Shown one piece after another: positions 16,199-24,259 of a DNA stretch of 25,266 nucleotides (its first letter is position 1; each line of letters opens with the position of its first letter). Origin of the DNA: UBA4722 sp044221135 (lineage in GTDB: Bacteria; Pseudomonadota; Gammaproteobacteria; DSM-16500); assembly GCA_044221135.1 (NCBI GenBank), contig JBGAPT010000029.1:1-25266 (forward strand). The letters run 5' to 3'. The position numbers and the translations under genes are program-made. The notes below the pieces were generated by a model. The model worked only from the letters and a program-made list of their open reading frames with translations, was not told the DNA's origin and searched no databases.

Positions 16199-16717
16199 CT
16201 ACTTTTTCTGATTATTAAACCGAAGAACAATTCTTTCATTCGGCTCAGGCTTCTGAAAAATGGTTTTAGTTTCTGTAAATTGATTGTTAGAATATTCCGC
16301 AACCACTTTCCGCCAAAATTGAATGGCAGGCACATTGGGTGGTATTTGTGTTATTTCCCATTTGCCAGGGAATTTATTAAAGAGTTCAATAGCAATTTGC
16401 CGGCCCACTCCTTTCCCTTGAAATTTTCCAACAATAAAAAATTCTCCCATGTTCCAATCAATGCCAGGTTCACTGCCTGTTTTGCTGATCAGCGCAAATC
16501 CTGCTAGTTCATCCTCTACACGAATCAGAAAGGGATAGTAATTAGTCTGCCAATATTTGCTAACATCCAGTCCTTCATAAAGACCATTTTCAGGAAAAGA
16601 CCAATCATAAAGCTGATAAAAACCGCATGATTTTGATAAGTCATAAGCATAAAACCTTGCCATATTTTGTATGATAGGCATTTGTTCTTTTGTAGCGGGT
16701 ATGACGTTTATTTTCAT
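16199..16717 (-). CDS. GNAT-family N-acetyltransferase
   Basis: 172 residues, normal length. Acetyl-CoA motif A appears as EFFIVGKFQGKGVGRQIAIE (Q-x-x-G-x-G), preceded by the LAGFALISK strand and followed by PAIQFWRKV of motif B. It resembles predicted GNATs of unknown substrate that start with KINVIPATKEQMPIIQNM. The ribosome site is weak (AGAGA). It is convergent with the broken methyltransferase, six bases apart. Confidence 0.8.
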   Translation of the reverse strand: MKINVIPATKEQMPIIQNMARFYAYDLSKSCGFYQLYDWSFPENGLYEGLDVSKYWQTNYYPFLIRVEDELAGFALISKTGSEPGIDWNMGEFFIVGKFQGKGVGRQIAIELFNKFPGKWEITQIPPNVPAIQFWRKVVAEYSNNQFTETKTIFQKPEPNERIVLRFNNQKK

Positions 16718-16897
16718 TGATATTTCTCTATTATGATGGGGGATTATGTTACCGACATTGGGTCATTTTTATCAATGAAAAATAATAGAAAAAATTTAGC
16801 TTTTTATTCTACATTATGCGCAATGAAGTGGACAATATCAATAAGTTGGTTTATTATCGGCCAATGAAAACACTACCTAAATTTTAGAGCAAGAATT

Positions 16898-17101
16898 ATG
16901 ATGTGTATTTTAATGTGGATGCTCGGGATCAGCTTACTTCTTTTTATCGGATTTATTTATTTTATGCCTTCAATAGTTGCACAAACAAGAAAACATCATA
17001 ATCGTTATGCCATATTTGTTTTAAACTTCTTTCTAGGTTGGTCTTTTATGGGATGGGTCGTTTCGCTTTCTTGGGCGCTTACTAAAGTTGAGTCAAAATA
17101 A
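16898..17101 (+). CDS. Superinfection-immunity-like small membrane protein
   Basis: 67 residues with two predicted membrane helices (~5-25 and ~40-62). The pattern YFMPSIVAQTRKHHNRYAIF followed by LNFFLGWSFMGWVVSLSWAL is the signature of the T4 Imm-like superinfection immunity family. In phage T4, Imm blocks DNA injection by related phages; many chromosomal members have no tested role. Its stop codon shares one base with the next ATG (TAATG), so it is probably co-translated with the hydrolase gene. It could be a defence function or simply a membrane protein of that operon. Confidence 0.75.
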   Translation: MMCILMWMLGISLLLFIGFIYFMPSIVAQTRKHHNRYAIFVLNFFLGWSFMGWVVSLSWALTKVESK

Positions 17102-18012
17102 TGAAATCAATAATATCTTTTATCCTGTTAGCACTGATTTACATAAGTGCACAGGCGGATGTTTGGCAACCTTCTGCTAGCCATGTGCAAATACCCCTTT
17201 GGCCAGCAGGAAAAATGCCGGATGCTCTGCCTGATACTAAACCAGAATCATTTGTAAAAGGTACGATATTCGATGTTTCAAAACCAACGATGACAATTTA
17301 TTCGCCTAAAACAAAAAATACGGGTGTGACTATTGTTGTATTTCCGGGTGGTGGTTTTAATGGATTAGCGATTGATTTTGAGGGAACAGAAATTTGTAAT
17401 TGGTTAGTCACGAGAGGAATAACATGTGTACTTCTGAAATATCGCGTTCCAGATTCAGGCCCTGCTTGGCATAATGATTGTCATTGTAACATTCATCCTA
17501 AAGCACCTACCGCATTGCAGGATGCACAAAGAACAATAGGTCTTCTTCGATTAAACGCTTCAAATTGGAACATTAATCCCAATAAAATTGGTGTACTGGG
17601 ATTCTCTGCAGGTGGCTATATGGTTCCCCATCTTAGTACGCATTTTAAAAAGCGGGCTTATTTTCCGATCGATGCAGCTGATAAAGAAAGCTGTCGTCCT
17701 GATTTTGCGGTTGCTCTTTATCCCGGTCACATGCAAAAGAAAGAGGGACAATTTGTATTAAATCCAGAGATACATTTTACTAAAGACACACCATCTACTT
17801 TTATCGTTCAAGCCGAAAATGATCCAATGGACAATATAAATAATTCACTTCTGTATTATATTGGTCTGAAAAATGCGGGTGTTCCTGTAGAAATGCACTT
17901 ATATGCAGAAGGCGGCCATGCATTTGGAATACGTCGTACTCAATTTCCAATAACAGAATGGCCTTGGTTGATGGAGAGGTGGCTCCAAACAATTGGTATG
18001 ATTAAGCTATAA
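17101..18012 (+). CDS. Secreted alpha/beta hydrolase (esterase/xylanase-like)
   Basis: 303 residues with a cleavable signal peptide (1-~19, ending ISAQA), so probably periplasmic or exported. The fold's motifs are present: oxyanion segment FPGGGFNGLA (~81-90), nucleophile elbow GFSAGG with S169, acid D241 in ENDPMDN and catalytic H273 in EGGHAFG. This order and the opening IPLWPAGKMPDAL match the BD-FAE/acetyl-esterase group often annotated as endo-1,4-beta-xylanase B-like. The substrate is not known, but an acyl ester is likely. It overlaps the preceding immunity-like gene by one base. Confidence 0.85.
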   Translation: MKSIISFILLALIYISAQADVWQPSASHVQIPLWPAGKMPDALPDTKPESFVKGTIFDVSKPTMTIYSPKTKNTGVTIVVFPGGGFNGLAIDFEGTEICNWLVTRGITCVLLKYRVPDSGPAWHNDCHCNIHPKAPTALQDAQRTIGLLRLNASNWNINPNKIGVLGFSAGGYMVPHLSTHFKKRAYFPIDAADKESCRPDFAVALYPGHMQKKEGQFVLNPEIHFTKDTPSTFIVQAENDPMDNINNSLLYYIGLKNAGVPVEMHLYAEGGHAFGIRRTQFPITEWPWLMERWLQTIGMIKL

Positions 18013-18017
18013 CATGA

Positions 18018-18213
18018 TCATTGCCAACTTAACCTTCCAGCCAACCACTGTTTTGCCATCTTAACATTATTTTTAAATTGAGTAGATGACATTTGAATCG
18101 CATCAGCACGATCACGCGATTTTTTTCTATCAAAGTAATGAATACGCAATTAATTGATTAATCTTTCCAGGTTCTGCAATCATTGTGACATGTACTGTGA
18201 TTTTATGATTCAT
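18018..18213 (-). pseudogene. Small frameshifted ORF coupled to the LOG gene
   Basis: An ATG at 18213 overlaps the LOG-gene stop (ATGA), the usual sign of translational coupling. It reads MNHKITVHVTMIAEPGKINQ then stops at 18130. Shifting by one base there continues into HYFDRKKSRDRADAIQMSS and a helical tail to the stop at 18018, giving about 65 residues in total. This looks like a small conserved gene with one frameshift; the family was not recognised. Confidence 0.45.
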
Positions 18214-18812
18214 ATTACTATCTCCATTTTTGAGCACATAGCAAAGGAATTCCCAACCAAAGAGGGTGATTGATAATCCATAAAGCTATCGATAAGTTGA
18301 GAAGAGTTTTGATTAACAATAATCATATCACGATGATGTCGTTTTAAAAATCCTTGCAAAACAGCATGATCTAAAAAACTTAAAAGACTATCGTAATAAC
18401 CAGAAGAATTTAATATGCCGCAAGGTTTTTGATGATACCCTAATTTCCCCCAAGTAAATATTTCAAAAAATTCATCCAATGAACCTGCGCCACCAGGAAG
18501 CATAATAAAAGCATCAGCTAACTCGGCCATTAATTCTTTTCTTTTATGCATAGAATTGACGATATGTAATTCAGTCAGGTCTTCATGTGCAATTTCAATA
18601 TCAACTAATGACTGTGGTATGACGCCAATGACACGAGAATTATTTTTTAGCATTTGATTTGCAATCACGCCCATGAGACCCACTTTAGCCCCACCATAGA
18701 CTAAAGTCATTCCAGCATCGCTCATTTTATTAGCTAGTTTTTTTGCATCTTCACTATAAGTAGATAAATTTCCTGTGCTGGAACCGCAAAAGATAGCAAT
18801 TTTCTTAATCAT
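18210..18812 (-). CDS. LOG-family protein (TIGR00730 Rossmann-fold)
   Basis: 200 residues, typical length. Family motifs: FCGSS (8-12), YGGAKVGLMG (39-48), MHKRKELM (88-95) and PGGAGSLDE (106-114), the phosphate-binding PGGxGTxxE loop with Ser in place of Thr. Characterised LOG enzymes cleave cytokinin riboside 5'-monophosphates, or in bacteria AMP-like nucleotides, to base plus ribose 5-phosphate. In this organism a purine-nucleotide phosphoribohydrolase role is the safer guess. AAAGAG precedes the ATG. The next small ORF overlaps its stop by four bases. Confidence 0.85.
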   Translation of the reverse strand: MIKKIAIFCGSSTGNLSTYSEDAKKLANKMSDAGMTLVYGGAKVGLMGVIANQMLKNNSRVIGVIPQSLVDIEIAHEDLTELHIVNSMHKRKELMAELADAFIMLPGGAGSLDEFFEIFTWGKLGYHQKPCGILNSSGYYDSLLSFLDHAVLQGFLKRHHRDMIIVNQNSSQLIDSFMDYQSPSLVGNSFAMCSKMEIVI

Positions 18813-18935
18813 TTTAATATAACTCTTTTAATTACCAAAATCCCACGATACTTCCTTTTGGCGTCGACTGCAAATTATGTTGACACTCTACTTTTTTTGT
18901 CAGCTTCAATAACTAGCCTTATATTTGCTTTCATA

Positions 18936-19481
18936 TTATTTTTCCAATTCCATATCCATGACTGCAACAGTATGACCAAACAGTTGATCATCCCCTATTT
19001 GCTTCCATCCAAGTTTGGTATACCAACTTGAAATAGTTGAATCAAAAGCGAGAAGATAAAGTTTTTTGTATCCAAAATTGAGTGCTTGCTGCTTAACTGC
19101 ATTAATTAATCGCTCGCCTATTTTTTGTTGGCGATAATTGGGGTCTACAACAAGACTGCCTAACCAGGGTGCAAGATCAGGCCGTATACCATCATTCTCA
19201 CGTAAGGAAGCCATACCGACGGCTTTGCCATTTTGTAATGCAACAAGCGTTAATGGCATTTGATTTTGGTTTACATGTTTAAGAAGATTTTCTTTTGCAC
19301 GTTCAATACTTGCATTAGGTGCCCAATGTTTACTAATTTGTTCATACCAGAGGATTGCGAGATCAAGAATTTGTTCTTTACATTCTATCAGAAATTTAAT
19401 TTCAATTCCTTTGTTCAGCTCCGTTAGTATTTTCGAAAGTTCCACACTATTCTGTGCGATGGGCATGTTATAGGCACTCAT
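18936..19481 (-). CDS. GNAT-family N-acetyltransferase
   Basis: 181 residues. The core shows the strand KAVGMASLRE, motif A LGSLVVDPNYRQQKIGERLI (R/Q-x-x-x-I-G, with Lys where Gly is usual) and motif B LYLLAFDSTISSWYTKLGW. The substrate is unknown. The first ~25 residues have no family match and no clear ribosome site precedes the ATG at 19481, so the true start may be internal, for example the Met four codons after NMP or further in. Confidence 0.75.
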   Translation of the reverse strand: MSAYNMPIAQNSVELSKILTELNKGIEIKFLIECKEQILDLAILWYEQISKHWAPNASIERAKENLLKHVNQNQMPLTLVALQNGKAVGMASLRENDGIRPDLAPWLGSLVVDPNYRQQKIGERLINAVKQQALNFGYKKLYLLAFDSTISSWYTKLGWKQIGDDQLFGHTVAVMDMELEK

Positions 19482-19774
19482 TTTAAGTTTGTGTACTTGT
19501 CGCCTAGTATTTTAAAGGTTGATGCTCAATCTGACCATAAGTAATATAAGTATTATTTATGATAAGCGAGCTAATATGTGTATGAATCAATCAATCAGTC
19601 TTTTCTCATTGCCTTGTAAGCTCTATTTGGCTAATATTTTTGAACGGGTAAGCAAGGCTTATGGGCTACCGTTGAGTTTGCGGTGAAACGCGGTACTACA
19701 TGAAAGAATGCTGATTTGCGTCTGTATCAAATACGTTATCAATTTCTTAAAACATTTCTTAGTAATTATGAGCC
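19482..19774. other. Intergenic region with one weak 36-residue ORF
   Basis: No RNA gene, hairpin or IS end stands out. A plus-strand ORF (19576-19686, MCMNQSISLFSLPCKLYLAN...) has no ribosome site and no recognised family. It may be a gene remnant or chance. Confidence 0.3.
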
Positions 19775-20076
19775 ATGATTATGAAAATCATTGAAACAGA
19801 ACGTCTTATTTTACGTACTTGGGAAGAAAAAGATAGTGATGACTATCACTCTATTAACCAAGATCCCAAAGTCATTGAATTTTTACTGAGCTCTTTGACT
19901 GTGCAGGAAATTAAAAATTTTATGACTGCTATGAATCAGAAGTTTGATAAAAGAGGATATACTCTATTCGCCGTAGAAGAAAAAATAAGCGGCTGTCTCA
20001 TCATCACGCGATTATTGAAACTAAAGACACATTAGGTCGACCTACAACACTAAAATTGATGATACTAAAACGTTAA
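19775..20076 (+). pseudogene. GNAT N-terminal part joined to another gene's C-terminus
   Basis: The first 86-residue frame (to 20035) starts ETERLILRTWEEKDSDDYHS, the RimJ-type GNAT beginning, and continues to YTLFAVEEKISG, where the family expects the acetyl-CoA motif; it is absent. In another frame the same DNA reads HAIIETKDTLGRPTTLKLMI and stops at 20074-20076. That C-terminal peptide resembles the one at 22483-22533, so it appears to come from a different gene family. This is therefore a truncated GNAT gene fused by deletion to a foreign 3' end. Confidence 0.6.
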
Positions 20077-20088
20077 TGAGTAGATTAA

Positions 20089-20472
20089 ATGACAATAAAA
20101 TATATTATTCAGCAAGAAATCAACCCCCATCATGATGATGTGCAAGTCCTTGGAACCGGTATTATGGAATATGCCACACAAAAAAAGGGACATAATCCAA
20201 TAGAGTTTTTCGCTTTTTTTATCCGTGATGAGAATAATGTAATACGAGGTGGATGCAGTTGTTGCAATCTCTATGGCTGCTTGTATGTAGATCAATTATG
20301 GCTTGAAGAATCGTTGCGCGGTAAAGGTTACGGTACTCAACTGATGTTAGCCGCTGAAAAATTAGCTAAAGAACAAGGCTGTGTATTCATGGCAGTCAAT
20401 ACAATGGACTGGGAAGCATTAGACTTTTATAAAAAAATGGGATATGAGATCGAGATTGAATCAAGTTATTGA
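20089..20472 (+). CDS. GNAT-family N-acetyltransferase (small)
   Basis: 127 residues. It shows YVDQLWLEESLRGKGYGTQL (motif A, R-G-K-G-Y-G), a following AAEKLAKEQGC helix and ALDFYKKMGYEIE of motif B. The arrangement matches short GNATs of about 140 residues; here the last strand ends early (IEIESSY), so ~10-15 residues may be missing at the C-terminus. The start lies 12 bases after the stop of the preceding remnant without a strong ribosome site. Confidence 0.7.
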   Translation: MTIKYIIQQEINPHHDDVQVLGTGIMEYATQKKGHNPIEFFAFFIRDENNVIRGGCSCCNLYGCLYVDQLWLEESLRGKGYGTQLMLAAEKLAKEQGCVFMAVNTMDWEALDFYKKMGYEIEIESSY

Positions 20473-20489
20473 TACAAGGAAAGATCAAT

Positions 20490-21165
20490 ATGAAAAGATT
20501 AGAGAAGTTTCTTTTATTTGTTTTTATTATTTTTGCTTCTTCAGCCTGTTTGTCCCAGACGCCGGCACAACCAGTATCACCTTGCCAACATTCCTTTAAT
20601 CACGGCTCATCCTTCTATGCCCCCTTCTAATTCTAATGATCAAAGGCAAAGTGGACCATCCATGAGCCTAGAGGATTTTTCCAATGCGAATAAGCAAACG
20701 ATTGAGCAATTTAAAATATGGTTTAATCTCAATGATAGTATAGGAAATGAAGAAGCATTGATGGGAAAAGGTATTCAATTCTGTGTTGATTTTTATAAAA
20801 AGTTGCGTAGCTGCGCACCAGGGACCTATAAATATCCTTTTATAAATGTCCAGATCGGCCGCCGCCCTGATAATACCATTGCACCCATGTTTTTATTGGC
20901 AACTGCGACCATTGTAGGAAATCAAAATGGAAAATGCATAGTCACAACGACACGCATGTTATCATCGAATGGAGTGCAAAAATCGCGATGTGAATATACC
21001 GCTAAAGATTTGGCTTTTTTTACGGATGACATGGCAAATAACTCGGTGTGCAGAGCCACCATTTTTCCATCGCAAGAAGAGAAAGCGGTTCTTGGAGAAC
21101 AAAATAAGGGCGAGTGGGCTACACTTTCAGAGATTTTCCAACGAGCGTGTTTTGTTGTTAATTAA
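20490..21165 (+). pseudogene. Lipoprotein-like exported protein, frameshifted
   Basis: The ATG at 20490 has AAGGA upstream and encodes a lipoprotein-type signal (MKRLEKFLLFVFIIFASSAC, lipobox SSAC with Cys 20), but this frame stops near 20629. The main body is in the next frame and runs to 21165: SMSLEDFSNANKQTIEQFKI, GKGIQFCVDFYKKLRSC and GEWATLSEIFQRACFVV. The signal peptide and the body clearly belong together; one frameshift between about 20565 and 20600 separates them. The body has several Cys residues, as in exported proteins. Family not recognised. A sequencing error is the main alternative. Confidence 0.65.
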
Positions 21166-21226
21166 AGTAAGGATCATAGAATGCATTTATCCTTATAAAT
21201 AGCGTAGTTCTGTCATCCTAGCTAGT

Positions 21227-22376
21227 TTAGAGGTTGCTTTTTATTTTTTCATTTTTATATAGAGGGTTTTTTTCATTCACAAGGCTATTAGTGATTTTTC
21301 TTATGCGTTCACTGACTGCAGGGAAAGCAGCATAAGTACTTCCACTACAACCATAAGCTACTATTATATTTGTACCCTCGATTTGTTTGAGCATTGGCAT
21401 CGCTACTTTTCTTCTACTGCGTACACCACCACTAATTTCTTTTTGTTCAGATAACCAGAATGCTTTTAAAACCTCTTCAGGAAGAAGGCCATTTAGATTT
21501 TTAAATACTTTTTCAGCAGATTTTATTTTTTCCTCTTCTATGAAATTATTTCCATTACCTGGTTCACGCGTTGTTCCTAAATAACAGACTTCCCTCATAC
21601 GGATAAAATAACGGATATCGCCTCCTGACATGCTAGGGGGTACACCAAAAAAATAGTCAGGTAGTTTAGATACTAAGTTATCAGGAAGCATATTAGTATT
21701 CACCTTAACAATGATTCCTCTATCAGGAAAATTGAGAGGATCATTGATTAATTTTACACTTTCCAAACCTGCTGTTACAATGACAACAGCATATTTTTCT
21801 TTGATCTCTGCTAAGCTATTAATATGTTCTTGCTTAAAAATTCCGCGTGCCGCTTTAAACTTATTCTCAAGGTTTTTCAATATAGCTTTAAAATCTATTG
21901 CTATAGTTTTTAAACACATACGATAGGGAAAGTCTTTGTCTTGGTAATATGTTTTTTGTCATTTAAGTTTATAATTGATGTGCTACCTGGTGTCACACTT
22001 TCATTAGTTGCTATAGCTTCATCTTGTTCTGCTTTTCTAGAAAAATATTGAATGACTGATGTCACTGTACAGCCTGGACCTTCTGTACTAGTTAAATCAG
22101 CAAGGGCAGGATAACTTTCCTTACATAATTGATAAAGCTCTTTATTTTCTTGAGGTGAAGGAATATAAGCTGTGCCATATAGGGCACAAGCAGAATTAGT
22201 TTTATCAAGCGGCGTATTATTAACGAGTGTTACTTTATATTCACAAATAAGCTTACATGCAGTACTTAAACCCAATATTCCACCACCGATAATAAGTACA
22301 CTTTTTTTCTTTCCGGAACATTTTCTGCTCGAGGAGAGGGAAAAAAATTATTTAAATCATTTTTATTGCGTTGCAT
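21227..22376 (-). pseudogene. FAD-dependent oxidoreductase (DAO family) with two frameshifts
   Basis: Three frames join into one ~380-residue DAO-type flavoprotein. Frame 1 starts at an ATG (22376) with AAGGAG upstream. At a run of seven A (minus strand; T run 22302-22308) the sense moves to the frame with SVLIIGGGILGLSTACKL, the GxGxxG dinucleotide-binding motif. Near 21923-21928 it shifts again: FPYRMCLKTIAIDF continues into VVIVTAGLES, YLGTTREPG and IIVAYGCSGSTYAAFPAVSE, the C-terminal FAD-binding end, stopping at 21227. Each shift would be repaired by one added base. The first lies in a homopolymer, so transcriptional slippage or a sequencing error could restore it; the second is not in a long run. 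Confidence 0.75.
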
Positions 22377-22430
22377 AGTGATGCTCTCCTTTTATCAATT
22401 CTCATTTCATCCATTTAATATTACACCTGT

Positions 22431-22482
22431 CCTGTTCGAATTCCTAATTTAAGCGGCAACAGGCAATTGAAATAGGCCCCGT
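22431..22482 (-). mobile_element. Solo 3' end of the DDE transposase IS
   Basis: About 50 bases match the end of the element at 6483 with few differences, including the last codons of the transposase (FQLPVAA here, FQLPFAA there) and the terminal CTGTTCGAATT. Nothing else of the IS is present, so most of it was lost by deletion. Confidence 0.75.
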
Positions 22483-22533
22483 GATTCATTAGGTAACTCT
22501 GTAAGGCTAAAATTGATGATACTGCAATGTTAA
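22483..22533 (+). pseudogene. 3' end remnant of an unidentified gene
   Basis: Directly after the IS end the frame reads DSLGNSVRLKLMILQC then stop. The DNA matches 20050-20076 closely (27 bases, about three differences), where the peptide is LKLMILKR. Both are severed C-termini of related genes whose bodies are gone. Confidence 0.45.
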
Positions 22534-22682
22534 AATAAACAGACTATTAAATAGCAACTAATATAGTATTAAAATTGAAGAAGATGAAAACATTGGTATT
22601 AGGCACGAGTAGGTTTGTGGTCACTACTGAATTACGTTATTATAACCTATGCACAATTATTATGAACATAAGGAAAGAAAAT

Positions 22683-23156
22683 ATGGTCAAGAAAACAAGT
22701 AGATTATTATTGCTGCTTAGCTTATTGTTTTATATAACAGCTTCTTTTTCTAGCTCTCATAAGCAATTACATTCTTATACAGAAATATTAAATGCATTAA
22801 GTCATGGCAGCCATCTCCAGGTTATTTCTAAATTAAAGGACTGCACGCCAAGCAGTACAGATAACATTCAGTTATCTAGTGTAGAGTTTAATCATTTTGT
22901 GGTATATACATCAAATACAAATGGGCAAAAATCCAATGCAATTGGAATGTCTAATACTATTGCTGTTCATCCTAAACTGGGCGATACATATAAGTACGTT
23001 TCTGAATATATACGCATACATATTCTTAAGAATGGTTTAGTAGAAATGTTTCATCAATATTTAAATCCAGATAATTCTCTTGTTATCGCTCCTAAAACTG
23101 ATGTAGATACTTATACGTGTCAACTAGACAAGGGCATTCAAGTGTATGAGTTGTAA
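22683..23156 (+). CDS. VirK-like exported protein
   Basis: The start at 22683 was chosen over upstream Mets because AAGGAA lies just before it and a signal peptide follows at once (VKKTSRLLLLLSLLFYITAS). The resulting protein is 157 residues. The mature part, SYTEILNALSHGSHLQVISK, KLKDCTP, then SVEFNHFVVYTS, IAVHP and a C-terminal YIRIHILKNGLVEM segment, follows the VirK family layout (a small secreted/periplasmic protein named from Agrobacterium and Ralstonia virulence loci). Its molecular function is unknown. IS debris lies on both sides. Confidence 0.75.
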   Translation: MVKKTSRLLLLLSLLFYITASFSSSHKQLHSYTEILNALSHGSHLQVISKLKDCTPSSTDNIQLSSVEFNHFVVYTSNTNGQKSNAIGMSNTIAVHPKLGDTYKYVSEYIRIHILKNGLVEMFHQYLNPDNSLVIAPKTDVDTYTCQLDKGIQVYEL

Positions 23157-23225
23157 CATCGAGTCAGCAGATTCAATAGATATGGCTATGTTGATGGTGG
23201 ATGCGAATCAACGTTATACGCCCAA

Positions 23226-23360
23226 AAGATAAGAGGAAAGTGTGTTTTAAGTAAACGATTAACGAGAACCAAATTATTGGAACTTACGGCTAACCTTCAG
23301 CCTTGCTTAATTGGAATAGAAGCTTGTATGGGCGAATATCATTGGGCAAGAACATTCGAC
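23226..23360 (+). mobile_element. IS110-family transposase N-terminal fragment
   Basis: The frame reads KIRGKCVLSKRLTRTKLLEL and LQPCLIGIEACMGEYHWART, the RNase H-like N-terminal half of IS110/IS116 transposases. It breaks off after TFD at 23360, where unrelated sequence starts, and no start or C-terminal half is present. 23157-23225 may be a further degraded part. Confidence 0.75.
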
Positions 23361-23385
23361 CCCGTTTCAATCGCCAATCCATTCT

Positions 23386-24057
23386 TTATCCTGTGCTTCC
23401 ACTCTGGCCTTGACGCCGACGTAATCCAGTTTGTTGTGCAGGACTATCCTCCTTGAAAACAGAAGCACTATAGGCAAACAATCCGACTCGTGCAACAGTA
23501 TGCCCAACCATACCAAATACGTCCGACTGAGCTGCTGCAACGACTCCATGCTCAGAAGTCTCAAAATTGTGTAGAGGAGCAGTTACATAACCTATGCATG
23601 CTCCAGCTGCTGCACCCAAATAACCCACGCTTTTCTTAGTTCTTATGTGTGCCTTAATATAATTAAGCTGCTTTTCTAATTGAGTTAAATTTTCATGCAA
23701 TGAATCGGGTGGCATTTTTAGTTTTCCTCCTAATTGGCGAATAGCTAGAGAATTTGTTATTTCTCTATCAGCCATATTCTTTTCTGCTTGGTTTGTCACT
23801 AATTCATTGGTAACTACGCTTCCGGCGAATGTAAGTATAGCTTTTGAAACTGGAGGAAGATTAGTAAGATATTCAAGTATAGCTATACTTGCTATCCCGC
23901 CTAAACAAAAAGGTCCAGGACTAACATCGTTTTGGAAATTAATAGACAGGTTTTTTGCATACTCCCAGTATTGTGATAACAATCCACGAGCTCTTTCTTG
24001 CTCATCTTCAGGGAAACGATTTAATAAGCTGTTGATCCACGCAGTCCTAGTATTCAT
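23386..24057 (-). CDS. Hypothetical protein with hydrophobic segments
   Basis: 223 residues, not recognised, with a good AAGGAG site before the ATG. Hydrophobic stretches lie at ~50-65, ~72-88, a Gly/Ala-rich one at ~144-162 (VGYLGAAAGACIGYVTAP) and ~176-200; a charged amphipathic helix (~110-140, ENLTQLEKQLNYIKAHI) separates them. There is no N-terminal signal peptide. The Gly/Ala-rich hairpin pattern occurs in membrane-inserting secreted proteins of intracellular bacteria, but that is only a possibility. The C-terminus (GLRRRQGQSGSTG) lies 25 bases from the IS110 fragment and may have been altered by that junction. Confidence 0.6.
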   Translation of the reverse strand: MNTRTAWINSLLNRFPEDEQERARGLLSQYWEYAKNLSINFQNDVSPGPFCLGGIASIAILEYLTNLPPVSKAILTFAGSVVTNELVTNQAEKNMADREITNSLAIRQLGGKLKMPPDSLHENLTQLEKQLNYIKAHIRTKKSVGYLGAAAGACIGYVTAPLHNFETSEHGVVAAAQSDVFGMVGHTVARVGLFAYSASVFKEDSPAQQTGLRRRQGQSGSTG

Positions 24058-24259
24058 TTTAGTTTCTCCTTTCGTTTGTAAGAATTTTTCATACTATCTT
24101 TGCACAATTATAGGTTTTAATAATAATACATCACAGCATGGAAGTCGACATCATCTTTTTTTATGTTAAGTGATACATAATTTAAAAGTAATTGACGCAC
24201 TATTCGTTTTGTGAAAACATAGTTTCAATTTTTAAATAAAAATTATCAGGACTATTATT

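Noticed and set aside
19576..19686. 36-residue ORF with a faint F-box-like LP...L..IF pattern
   Set aside because: Too short, no ribosome site, and the pattern is too weak to claim a domain.
21387..21926. Plus-strand ORFs opposite the DAO flavoprotein
   Set aside because: Antisense shadows of a gene with recognisable FAD-binding motifs.
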